Positions 1 through 8,234 of a stretch of DNA of 45,809 bases are shown piece after piece. Within the stretch, counting starts at the first letter, position 1, and each line of letters starts with the position of its first letter. The stretch covers positions 1 to 45,809 of the forward strand of contig JALERP010000031.1 in the NCBI GenBank assembly GCA_022764085.1. Direction: 5' to 3'. The notes beneath the pieces are model-generated. The model did not search any database, had not been told where the DNA came from, and was given only the letters and a program-made list of their open reading frames with translations. Made by a program: the position numbers and the translations under genes. The stretch comes from Prevotella sp. (GTDB taxonomy: Bacteria; Bacteroidota; Bacteroidia; Bacteroidales; Bacteroidaceae).

Positions 1-3000
1 CTGTGCAGCAAACTGTGCGATAGCACCGAGAGGAGTAGCCTTTGAAGCCTGACCACCGGTGTTAGAGTAAACCTCGGTATCGAGAACGAGAATGTTCACA
101 TCCTCACCGCTGGCGATAACGTGGTCGAGACCGCCGTAACCAATGTCGTAAGAAGCACCGTCACCACCAATAATCCACTGGCTGCGCTTTACGAGATAGT
201 GGTCGAGGGTCTGAAGCTCCTGGCATACAGGACAACCCTTGGCTGCGCTCTCGGCAATCAGTGGCTTAAGCTTAGCAGCTGCAGCCTTAGATGCATCAGC
301 GTCATCCTTGCCGGCAATCCACTCGCGGGCAGCTTCCTTGTATTCCTCAGAAACCTTGTCGCTCTCGAGCATCTCACCGAGCAGTTTCTCAACGCGCTCC
401 TTCATCTTCTTGTTACCGAGCACCATACCGAGACCGAACTCGCAGAAGTCCTCGAACAGAGAGTTGTCGAAGGCTGGACCCTGACCCTTGGCGTTGGTGG
501 TGTAAGGTGTAGAAGGAATAGATGCAGAATAGATTGAAGAACAACCGGTAGCGTTGGCGATAATCTCACGGTCGCCGAAGAGCTGAGAAATCAGCTTGAC
601 GTATGGTGTCTCACCGCAACCAGAGCAAGCTCCAGAGAACTCAAACAGAGGCTGTGCGAACTGAGAGTTCTTCACATTGCTCTTGATATCAACGAGATCC
701 TGCTTGCTGGTAACCTTCTTTGTGAGGTATGTCCAGTTGGCAGCTTCCTTCTGCATGTCGGCATTGTCTGGATTGAATGGAACCATGGTGAGGGCCTTGC
801 CGAGCTTAGGATTGCCCGGGCAGACATCTGCACAGTTGCCGCAACCGAGACAGTCGAGAACAGATGGCTCGATAACGAAGTGCATGCCCTTCATGGCGGC
901 AGGAGCCTTCATCTCAAGAGATGCACCCTCATATCCACCAGCGAGTTCCTCGTCGGTGAGAACGAACGGACGGATAGCTGCGTGAGGACAAACGTAAGAA
1001 CACTTGTTACACTGGATACAGTTGGCTGAGTTCCATGCAGGAACGAATGCCTCTACACCACGCTTCTCATACTGTGCAGTACCGGTCATCCAAGTACCAT
1101 CGACAGTGTCGTGCTTAACGAAGTCAGAAACCTTCAGCAGGTCACCGGCCTGAGCGTTTATAGGACGAACGAGCTCCTTAACGAATGCGGGAGCGTCATC
1201 CTCCTTAACAGCGTCGTCGGGGAGGTTAGCCCACTCGGGATCTACAGCGAGAACCTTGTACTCACCACCGCGGTCAACGGCAGCATAGTTCATGTTGACA
1301 ACGTCCTCACCCTTCTTGCCGTAAGACTTCACGATGAACTTCTTCATCTGCTCGATGGCAAGGTCAACGGGGATAACCTCAGAGATGCGGAAGAATGCTG
1401 ACTGGAGGATAGTGTTGGTGCGGTTGCCCAAACCAATCTCCTGTGCAATCTTGGTGGCGTTGATATAATATACTTTGATGTTCTTCTGGGCGAATACGCG
1501 CTTCACCTTGTTGGGGATGAAGTTGATGAGCTCCTCACCGTCGAAGATGGTGTTCAAAAGGAATGAACCGTTCTGACGGATACCACGTGTAACGTCGTAC
1601 ATGTGCAGGTAGGCCTGAACATGGCATGCCACGAAGTTAGGTGTGGTAATCTGATATGTAGAGCGGATTGGCTCGTCGCCGAAACGGAGGTGAGAGCAAG
1701 TGAAACCACCCGACTTCTTAGAGTCGTAAGAGAAGTAAGCCTGGCAGTGCTTGTCGGTGTTCTCACCGATAATCTTAACAGAGTTCTTGTTGGCACCAAC
1801 AGTACCGTCGGCACCCAGACCGAAGAACTTGCACTCCTGGATAGACTGTCCGCCGAGAGCCATCTCCTCAACCTCTGGGAGAGAAGTGAATGTAACGTCG
1901 TCAACGATACCAACAGTGAAGTGGTTCTTTGGCTCGGGCAACTCGAGGTTGTTGAATACAGAGATAATCTTGGCTGGAGTAACGTCGGAAGAACCAAGAC
2001 CGTAGCGACCGCCAACGATGAGAGGACGGTTCTCCACGTCATAGAATGCGCTCTTCACGTCGAGATACAGAGGCTCACCCTCAGCTCCCGGCTCCTTTGT
2101 ACGGTCGAGCACGGCGATGCGCTTGCAGCTCTTAGGTACGGCAGCGATGAGGTGCTTTACAGAGAACGGACGATAGAGGTGAACGCTCACCATACCAACC
2201 TTCTTGCCCTCCTTGAGCAGGTGGTCAATAGCCTCGCGGGCAGCCTCGGTGGCAGAACCCATGAGGATGATGACATTCTCAGCATCCTCGGCACCATAGT
2301 AGTTGAAAAGGTGATATTCACGACCGGTGATCTCAGAGATCTTGCCGAGGTAGTATTCAACAACCTCAGGCACCTTGTCGTAGTACTGGTTGCAAGCCTC
2401 ACGGTGGGTGAAGAATGTCTCGGGGTTCTCGGCAGTACCACGGGTAACAGGACGCTCAGGAGAAAGAGCGCGGTCGCGGAATGCCTTGATGTCAGCGGGG
2501 TCAACCAAAGGACGGATGTCCTCCTGGTCCATAACCTCAATCTTGTGATACTCGTGAGAGGTGCGGAATCCGTCGAAGAAGTTGACGAAGGGCACCCAAG
2601 TCTTCAGAGTGGCGAGGTGGGGCACTGCTGTAAGGTCCATAACCTCCTGAACAGAACCAGAGCAGAACATGGCAAAACCAGTCTGGCGGCATGCCATAAC
2701 GTCCATGTGGTCACCGAAGATACAGAGAGAGTGAGAAGCCAGAGTACGTGCCGACACGTCGAACACGCAAGGCAGCAGCTCACCTGCAATCTTATACATG
2801 TTAGGAATCATGAGCAGCAGACCCTGAGACGCTGTAAAGGTGGTGGTGAGAGCACCAGCCTGCAGCGAACCATGAACGGCACCGGCGGCACCGCCTTCCG
2901 ACTGCATTTCCTGTACACTTACTGTCTGTCCCCAGAGGTTCTTTCTGGTGCGGGCAGACCACTCGTCAACATGCTCCGCCATTGGAGATGACGGTGTGAT

Positions 3001-3093
3001 AGGATAGATTGCAGCTACTTCTGAGAACATATAGCTCACGTGAGCAGCAGCCTCATTACCATCACAAGTGATAAATTTCTTTTCTTTAGCCAT
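1..3093 (-). CDS. nifJ: Pyruvate:ferredoxin (flavodoxin) oxidoreductase, partial (C-terminus beyond window)
   Basis: Oxidatively decarboxylates pyruvate to acetyl-CoA and CO2 and passes electrons to ferredoxin or flavodoxin in the cytoplasm; central to anaerobic metabolism. The ATG at 3093 begins MAKEKKFITCDGNEAAAHVS, followed by the typical YPITPSSPMAE pyruvate-binding segment. The frame stays open to base 1, giving 1031 codons of the usual roughly 1180, so about 150 C-terminal residues are missing. Two 4Fe-4S ferredoxin motifs are visible: CIQCNKCSYVCP near 990-1030 and CLGCGNCADVCP near 815-860. A further cluster motif, CSGCGETP, lies near 600-640 at the start of the thiamine-diphosphate domain. 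Codon choice is strongly biased (GAG, AAG, CTC), consistent with high expression. No TAnnTTTG promoter was seen just upstream; the gap to the preceding ATPase gene holds a 7-bp tandem repeat, so it may be co-transcribed with that gene. Confidence 0.97.
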   Translation of the reverse strand, partial: MAKEKKFITCDGNEAAAHVSYMFSEVAAIYPITPSSPMAEHVDEWSARTRKNLWGQTVSVQEMQSEGGAAGAVHGSLQAGALTTTFTASQGLLLMIPNMYKIAGELLPCVFDVSARTLASHSLCIFGDHMDVMACRQTGFAMFCSGSVQEVMDLTAVPHLATLKTWVPFVNFFDGFRTSHEYHKIEVMDQEDIRPLVDPADIKAFRDRALSPERPVTRGTAENPETFFTHREACNQYYDKVPEVVEYYLGKISEITGREYHLFNYYGAEDAENVIILMGSATEAAREAIDHLLKEGKKVGMVSVHLYRPFSVKHLIAAVPKSCKRIAVLDRTKEPGAEGEPLYLDVKSAFYDVENRPLIVGGRYGLGSSDVTPAKIISVFNNLELPEPKNHFTVGIVDDVTFTSLPEVEEMALGGQSIQECKFFGLGADGTVGANKNSVKIIGENTDKHCQAYFSYDSKKSGGFTCSHLRFGDEPIRSTYQITTPNFVACHVQAYLHMYDVTRGIRQNGSFLLNTIFDGEELINFIPNKVKRVFAQKNIKVYYINATKIAQEIGLGNRTNTILQSAFFRISEVIPVDLAIEQMKKFIVKSYGKKGEDVVNMNYAAVDRGGEYKVLAVDPEWANLPDDAVKEDDAPAFVKELVRPINAQAGDLLKVSDFVKHDTVDGTWMTGTAQYEKRGVEAFVPAWNSANCIQCNKCSYVCPHAAIRPFVLTDEELAGGYEGASLEMKAPAAMKGMHFVIEPSVLDCLGCGNCADVCPGNPKLGKALTMVPFNPDNADMQKEAANWTYLTKKVTSKQDLVDIKSNVKNSQFAQPLFEFSGACSGCGETPYVKLISQLFGDREIIANATGCSSIYSASIPSTPYTTNAKGQGPAFDNSLFEDFCEFGLGMVLGNKKMKERVEKLLGEMLESDKVSEEYKEAAREWIAGKDDADASKAAAAKLKPLIAESAAKGCPVCQELQTLDHYLVKRSQWIIGGDGASYDIGYGGLDHVIASGEDVNILVLDTEVYSNTGGQASKATPLGAIAQFAAQ

Positions 3094-3131
3094 TTTTTAA
3101 TTATAGATAAATTAAATGATTAATATCCTAA

Positions 3132-3172
3132 TTCTTAATTCTTAATTTTTAATTCTTAATTCTTAATTTTAA
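3132..3172 (-). repeat. 7-bp tandem repeat (TTAAGAA) at the ATPase stop codon
   Basis: Five 7-bp units plus a degenerate sixth read TTAAGAA or TTAAAAA on the minus strand. The TAA stop codon of the upstream ATPase gene (3169-3171) lies in the first, degenerate unit. The array fills much of the 75-bp gap before nifJ. It is the same unit and orientation as the 16-unit array after queA. Confidence 0.85.
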
Positions 3173-4356
3173 TAGAGGAACCCCAACAACCACAGTGGTA
3201 TCTGATTGCCACGTCCCACCTCGGTATTAAACCTTGCATAGATGAAATCATTGTTCGGGCGTTTCCTGTCTGATTCCTTTGCGTCGCAGACCCTGAACCG
3301 CAGTTTGTTGTCAACGGTATAGAAGTCGTTCTTGGGATCTTGGTTCACCTTGTGGTCTTTCCACATTGTGTTGACGAAGAAAGTCTCCATCACATCTTGC
3401 TTTTTTACCGCTATGGGGTAGATGGCGTACATCAAGTTTGAGTTGTGCATCATCACCTTTGACGGCTTTTTGGGGAACTGGAAATTAGGGGGGTAAATCA
3501 TATTGATGAGACGTGCGTCAGCCAGGTATTTTATATAGTTCATAACTGTTGCGCGACTCGTCTCAATCTCCTGAGCCAACCAGCTCACGTTCGGAGCCTT
3601 GTTGCCCTCAAGTGCCAGTAGGTAGAACAATTTTTTTATCTTAGTAAGATACTTCAGTTCGATTTGTTTTATCAACAGGATATCCACCTCAGTGACCATG
3701 TTCATGGTCTTAAGAAGGTTTTCCGAGTAGTTGCGGTTTTCCTGAAAGAATGGGTAGAATCCATGATGCAGGTAGTCCTGGAAATACATGAGCGGCGACA
3801 CCTTGGGGAGTATATCCTTGACGATGCGCTCATGGTTGTTAAGGATTTCGTCCAATGTATAGGGAGTAAAACAGCTGCCTGTCTTCAGGTTTAGAAACTC
3901 CCTGAACGAGAATCCCCTGAGATTGTAGCTTTTCACGATGCCATTGAGCTCCGGGTTTTCCTCTTTCAGTCTCATCACGCTCGACCCTGTGAACACTATC
4001 TTCAAGCCGGGGTAGAGGTCGTAGCACTTTCTCAGTTCCGGACTCCATTCAGGATGCTTGAATACTTGGTCGATAAGCAGCACCCTGCCTCCCTCGCGAT
4101 AGAACTCGCCGGCGAAGTCTGCAATGCCCCGACCTTGGAAGTAGAAGTTGTTCATGTTCACATACAGGCAATTCTTGTCATTGACGTCAAAGTTCTCCTT
4201 GGCATACTGAAGCAAGAATGTTGTCTTGCCGATGCCTCTGGTACCCTTGATGCCAATCAGGCGGTCATTCCAATTTATTTCGTCCATCAGTGTCCTGCGA
4301 ACAGCAGCATTGGTGTGCTCCACCAGATAGGTATGTGTTCTGAAGAATTCTTCCAT
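3169..4356 (-). CDS. AAA ATPase with DUF4143-type C-terminal domain; Walker B Glu replaced by Gln
   Basis: A 395-residue protein of the AAA_14/DUF4143 type, a family of P-loop ATPases common and often multicopy in Bacteroidota and of unclear function. The Walker A motif GTRGIGKT is at residues 38-45. The Walker B strand RVLLID is at 91-96, and a sensor-like FTGSS follows. The C-terminal half contains a winged-helix-like stretch (WLAQEIETSRATVMNYIKYL) and the nuclease-like DUF4143 region. The residue after the Walker B Asp is Gln97 (CAA at 4066-4068), where relatives usually have Glu. This suggests weak or no ATP hydrolysis, although binding residues are intact. A well-formed promoter lies just upstream (4385-4415). 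Divergent from the ATP-grasp gene; nifJ follows 75 bp downstream. Confidence 0.88.
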   Translation of the reverse strand: MEEFFRTHTYLVEHTNAAVRRTLMDEINWNDRLIGIKGTRGIGKTTFLLQYAKENFDVNDKNCLYVNMNNFYFQGRGIADFAGEFYREGGRVLLIDQVFKHPEWSPELRKCYDLYPGLKIVFTGSSVMRLKEENPELNGIVKSYNLRGFSFREFLNLKTGSCFTPYTLDEILNNHERIVKDILPKVSPLMYFQDYLHHGFYPFFQENRNYSENLLKTMNMVTEVDILLIKQIELKYLTKIKKLFYLLALEGNKAPNVSWLAQEIETSRATVMNYIKYLADARLINMIYPPNFQFPKKPSKVMMHNSNLMYAIYPIAVKKQDVMETFFVNTMWKDHKVNQDPKNDFYTVDNKLRFRVCDAKESDRKRPNNDFIYARFNTEVGRGNQIPLWLLGFLY

Positions 4357-4384
4357 TTTATCCTTACTTCTTCTATTTTGGCCA

Positions 4385-4415
4385 CAAAGTTACGAATTTA
4401 TTTGTAATTTGCAAA
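4385..4415 (-). promoter_or_regulatory. Bacteroidota-type promoter for the DUF4143 ATPase gene
   Basis: On the minus strand TTTG (4412-4415) is followed by a 19-bp spacer and TAACTTTG (4385-4392). This matches the known Bacteroides sigma-ABfr consensus exactly. The -7 element ends about 28 bp before the ATG. Confidence 0.8.
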
Positions 4416-4423
4416 GTCTATAT

Positions 4424-4476
4424 GGCAAAATATCAAAAAAAAATTGTAATTTTGCCGCCGAAAAGGTGATTTTGCC
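4424..4476. promoter_or_regulatory. Divergent control region with three ATTTTGCC half-sites
   Basis: GGCAAAAT (4424-4431) and ATTTTGCC (4449-4456) form an 8-bp inverted repeat. A second direct ATTTTGCC sits at 4469-4476, exactly 20 bp from the previous copy. The middle copy overlaps TAATTTTG (4447-4454), a possible -7 element for the plus-strand ATP-grasp gene, though no TTTG lies at the expected distance. It could be an operator between the divergent genes; this is inference. Confidence 0.4.
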
Positions 4477-4525
4477 AATTTTTATGGTATTTTTACTGAT
4501 TTCAACAAGCAATTAAGAGTTTTTT

Positions 4526-5566
4526 ATGGCTAAAACATTACATATATTCAATCCTGGTCATGACTTGGCTCTGGCCGCAGATTTAGACAACTTCACACCA
4601 CCGCATGCCGCTCGTGCATTGCGTTCGTCGCTCGATTTCCTGCCTGCGTTGTGGGCAAGTGATGGTGATGTGGTATTGGTGGATGATATTGCCCATGCGT
4701 CGATGGCATACATGCGACTTTGCCAACAAGTGGCTAAATACTGTCAGCGGCATTTTGCCGAGGTACATTTTGTTGAGGCCTCTGAACTGCGTGAACATTC
4801 TCTTGCTGGCATCGACCCATGGGGATGGGACAGGGCGTTGGCTTATTCCTTGTCGAAGAGAGGTGTTGCTCCTGAGTTGCTCCCGGATGCCGGAGTGCTT
4901 GGTGACATTCGCCGGGAGTCGCACCGTAGCACTTCAATGCTTCTTTTCAATTCCTTGGGTATATACGAGGCATACGAATGTAAGAAAATAAATGATGTGC
5001 TTGAACTTATTTATAAATATAATAAGGTGGTGGTGAAGGCTCCGTGGAGCTGTAGCGGAAGAGGCATCCGTTTCCTTGCCGACACTATTGACGAGCATAC
5101 CCTCGGATGGTTGCGCAATACCATAGCTGCCCAAAAGTCGGTTATGGTGGAGCCTTATTATAATAAGGTGTTGGATTTCGGACTGGAATTTTATCGAGAC
5201 GTAGAGGGAAATGTGGAATATATAGGACTCTCATTATTTCAAACAATTAATGGAGCATATACAGGTAATCTGCTTGCAACAGAGAAGGTTAAGAGAGGTG
5301 TTATATCTAAATACATTCCACTCGGAGAGCTTGACGGCTTTATATCCAAGGTGATTGACTGTATGACAGGCAAAATAACATACGTCGGTCCATTTGGTAT
5401 AGACATGATGGTGGTTGAAGGTGGCAGACTTACCTTGGCAGAGATAAACCTCCGCCGCACTATGGGGCATGTTGCGATTGCAATATCCCCCGATGACGAT
5501 GACATACGAAGGGTGATGCACATCGAGGCGGGAAACGTGTATAAGTTGAAAATACTTCGCGCCTGA
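4526..5566 (+). CDS. Uncharacterised ATP-grasp superfamily protein
   Basis: 346 residues, start MAKTLHIFNPGHDLALAAD. I do not recognise a named function. The fold signs are those of ATP-grasp enzymes, which join a carboxylate to an amine or thiol through an acyl-phosphate. Lys171 lies in a strand KVVVKAPWS followed by a flexible loop (SCSGRG, 175-180). VMVEP (207-210 region) fits the adenine-binding hinge, Asp293 lies in GPFGIDMM, and a metal-binding E-x-N is at Glu306/Asn308 followed by Arg310. The conserved N-terminal NPGHDLALA resembles a group of conserved Bacteroidota proteins. No signal peptide or membrane segment. It is monocistronic, divergent from the ATPase gene and convergent with addB, 22 bp away. 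Substrate unknown. Confidence 0.75.
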   Translation: MAKTLHIFNPGHDLALAADLDNFTPPHAARALRSSLDFLPALWASDGDVVLVDDIAHASMAYMRLCQQVAKYCQRHFAEVHFVEASELREHSLAGIDPWGWDRALAYSLSKRGVAPELLPDAGVLGDIRRESHRSTSMLLFNSLGIYEAYECKKINDVLELIYKYNKVVVKAPWSCSGRGIRFLADTIDEHTLGWLRNTIAAQKSVMVEPYYNKVLDFGLEFYRDVEGNVEYIGLSLFQTINGAYTGNLLATEKVKRGVISKYIPLGELDGFISKVIDCMTGKITYVGPFGIDMMVVEGGRLTLAEINLRRTMGHVAIAISPDDDDIRRVMHIEAGNVYKLKILRA

Positions 5567-5580
5567 TAGGTGAGGGCGGA

Positions 5581-5636
5581 TGTGCCCACTATCCCTGTGT
5601 GGCTCCGCAAAGGGAGTGATAGGGACAGTAGGCACA
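5581..5636. terminator. Stem-loop between the convergent ATP-grasp and addB genes
   Basis: The arms 5581-5596 and 5621-5636 are complementary at 14 of 16 positions (TGTGCCCACTATCCCT against TGTGCCTACTGTCCCT), with a 24-nt loop. It overlaps the last codons of addB, including the Cys-rich motif. There is no long U tract, so a role as bidirectional terminator is only plausible. Confidence 0.5.
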
Positions 5637-8225
5637 TTCTTTTATATCCGTCGTGCAACTGAACGATATACCGGGATTGAATATCTCGGCAATTGTTTCG
5701 TGTATGGATTCAGTAAACGCGTCGCGATATTCAGAGATGTCGGTCACCTTCTTTTTCTCATATACAATCGTAGGGTCGAAATTCTCACCGGCGGCATGCT
5801 GTATGTAGAGTAGGGCAGGGCTTACCTGCAGTTTGCCTGGGTTGAATGTCGGCGACTCATCAACAAGCAGTGAGTAGGTGAAAGCTTGAAGTATATAGCT
5901 ATCCTTGATTTTGTTGTTGCTGCCCGTCTTGTAATCTACCACTCGAATGCGCTGCACCCCGTCTTCACATAAGATGCAGTCGAGACGGTCGATGCGACCG
6001 CCAATTGTGGTTTCCACCTTTCCATTTGGAGTGTTGACGATTATCCTCTTGCTCACCCCTTTCTCCAGTCCGATGATGGTGAAAGGAGCAAGGCGCAGGT
6101 CAAGTTGGATAAGTTGTTTGATATATGTGAAGATTACACTTGCGTTGATAAGTTGAATGCCGTTGATGGGATGCATAATGTCGTTGATGACTCCACGTAT
6201 ATAATCGTCAGCCTTCAAGAGTTTATGTAATGTTTCCTTGGTAATCGTTGAGCCATAAACAGATATGATTCTGTCGTATATCGTTTGTGCGGCATTGTGA
6301 AAGATGTCGCCGAATGTTGGGGCATCTATTGTCCCGTCATCGATATCGTCATCAGGCTCCACTATTGCCGCAACATAGCGGTAGTAGAATTTCTTCGCAC
6401 AACTGCGGTATATATTGATAGAGCTTGGCGTGAAGAGTGCCGTTTTTTGTTCCTCGTTTAAGGTCTTGTCGAAACGGGCATGTAGCCGTCTCATAACCTC
6501 TTCGTCTTTCTTGGCGTCACTGGCAGAAATCACAGTGACTGTCTGTGGGAGGGAAAGGTTCACACGCTTTATGTCCTGACTGCTTTCAACCAGCATTTGG
6601 AGCATGAAACGGCTCATTTCGCCGGTGGAGGTCACATCGGCGGAATTGTTATATACAATGGTCACATCCTCGGCACGCTGCAGAAGACGGTAGAAGTAAT
6701 AGGCATAGATGGCCACCTTGTTGTCAATGGTGGTCATGCCGTGGGCTTTGCGCACACTGTATGGTATAAATGACGTGTCGTTGACTCCCTTGGGCATATT
6801 GCCCTCGTTGCACGAGAGGATGAGCAGATGACGGAAGTCGATGTTGCGTGTCTCGAGCACTCCCATAATCTGCACTCCCACTATTGGTTCTCCGTGGAAC
6901 GGTATGTTTGTCACTCGTACAATCTCGCCATATAGGCGCATCAGTGTGCGGAGATCAACGTTGAGGTCACCCGACTTAACAAGCTCTGAAAGGCGGTTAA
7001 CGACAGAATATGTACGGAACAGGGCTTCGGCAATAAACTGCTTGTCGGTATTGTCTTGTCCCTCATCGCAATTGTCTTGTCCTTGTGCCATTAGCTTTAG
7101 CATGGCAATGGCCCAGTCGAGCAGTTGGAGGTTGGTGAACTTCTCGGGATGTTGTGCGGCAATGTCTTCGAGCAGTGAGGCAAAATGAGTGTGGGCAAGC
7201 GGATAGCCCGTGGTCACGTTCACGCTGTTCACCTTGTCGGGTATCGAGTGAATTACGCTTTGGAGCAGCGACTCGTCACACATAACCACGGCTGTTTCTC
7301 GCTTGTCGGCTATGCGTTCTTCATTGTCCATCCACTGGCTTACATACCGTGCCTGAATGTCCTCGGTTGTGGAAGAGGCAAAGGTAATGTGTTTGGGACG
7401 GCTGAAGTTGCGGTATATATCGCCGTTGGACATGTCAAGTTCGTTGGGAAAATATGGCAGGTAGGTGGAAATATAGTGACCAGCCTCTGTCTTTATGTAA
7501 TAGTCGTCAAAGTCCCAATAGAACTTGGCCTTGCCTTCCTTCTGCAGTCGGGAGAAGAGTTGCTGCTCCACACGCTGGAGTACGTTGAATCCAACGAAGA
7601 CATAACGCTCGTATTCAAAATGTACATCAGGGTTGTTTACCACCTGTCTGTATAACGCTCCCTCGTAAGCAAGTCCTTGCGAAGCAAGCCTTTCGTTATA
7701 CAGGCGGTAGATGTCGTGGAAGCGGCTCCATATCTTGAGGAACCGTTGTTTGAGTTCAGTGGTCTTGTCCTCGCTGAAATTGCTGAAGAACTGCTTCAGT
7801 GATTCCACTTGTTCTTCGGAAAGGTAGGAAACGTCGTCGAGTTCATGCAGGTCACGCACGTTGCAGAATACCTTCGAGGCATCCGCCATATTCTTGTCCA
7901 GGTCATCAAAGTCGGCGAGCATCACCTGTCCCCAACCATAGAAATGGTCGAGTGTCTCGTCTGATTCTGTCACCTCGACATAAGTCTTGTGAAGGTCGCA
8001 GATTAACTTTATGGAATCGCCTGCAACTAACTGTGAATGTTTGCGAAACAAGTCGCTGATGGTAATATATGCAGGACTCCATATCGGCTTTCCCGCAAGT
8101 CTCGCCAGATACTCGTTGAGAAAGAGTGATGCACGCTTGTTGGGAAACACTATGGCGGTGTGAGCGAGGTCAGTTCCATATTTAGATATGATATCCTCAG
8201 CTACATATTCAAGAAATGTTTTCAT
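5589..8225 (-). CDS. addB: AddB-like PD-(D/E)XK exonuclease subunit with Fe-S cluster
   Basis: 878 residues, second subunit of an AddAB (RecBCD-like) helicase-nuclease that processes DNA double-strand breaks for recombination. The C-terminal nuclease shows GGRIDRLDCI then VVDYKTG near residue 763 and a Gln in ILQAFTYS, the pattern of the PD-(D/E)XK family. Four cysteines, C609 in YRSCAKKFYYRY and C864, C867, C873 in CAYCPYHSLC, match the 4Fe-4S staple of AddB nucleases. The N-terminal half has the degenerate helicase-like fold of AddB, without the GxGKT motif found in some homologues. The start MKTFLEYVAEDI is 9 bp after the addA stop, so the two are co-transcribed. The last codons form part of a stem-loop. 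Confidence 0.9.
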   Translation of the reverse strand: MKTFLEYVAEDIISKYGTDLAHTAIVFPNKRASLFLNEYLARLAGKPIWSPAYITISDLFRKHSQLVAGDSIKLICDLHKTYVEVTESDETLDHFYGWGQVMLADFDDLDKNMADASKVFCNVRDLHELDDVSYLSEEQVESLKQFFSNFSEDKTTELKQRFLKIWSRFHDIYRLYNERLASQGLAYEGALYRQVVNNPDVHFEYERYVFVGFNVLQRVEQQLFSRLQKEGKAKFYWDFDDYYIKTEAGHYISTYLPYFPNELDMSNGDIYRNFSRPKHITFASSTTEDIQARYVSQWMDNEERIADKRETAVVMCDESLLQSVIHSIPDKVNSVNVTTGYPLAHTHFASLLEDIAAQHPEKFTNLQLLDWAIAMLKLMAQGQDNCDEGQDNTDKQFIAEALFRTYSVVNRLSELVKSGDLNVDLRTLMRLYGEIVRVTNIPFHGEPIVGVQIMGVLETRNIDFRHLLILSCNEGNMPKGVNDTSFIPYSVRKAHGMTTIDNKVAIYAYYFYRLLQRAEDVTIVYNNSADVTSTGEMSRFMLQMLVESSQDIKRVNLSLPQTVTVISASDAKKDEEVMRRLHARFDKTLNEEQKTALFTPSSINIYRSCAKKFYYRYVAAIVEPDDDIDDGTIDAPTFGDIFHNAAQTIYDRIISVYGSTITKETLHKLLKADDYIRGVINDIMHPINGIQLINASVIFTYIKQLIQLDLRLAPFTIIGLEKGVSKRIIVNTPNGKVETTIGGRIDRLDCILCEDGVQRIRVVDYKTGSNNKIKDSYILQAFTYSLLVDESPTFNPGKLQVSPALLYIQHAAGENFDPTIVYEKKKVTDISEYRDAFTESIHETIAEIFNPGISFSCTTDIKECAYCPYHSLCGATQG

Positions 8226-8234
8226 ATATCTTAC

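Noticed and set aside
1603..2991. 462-codon open frame antisense to nifJ
   Set aside because: It mirrors nifJ, whose biased codons leave few stops on the other strand; no domain or start context, and nifJ motifs are unmistakable.
3169..4356. Toxin-antitoxin or defence island around the ATPase
   Set aside because: No partner gene, nuclease or mobile-element marks nearby; neighbours are housekeeping genes.
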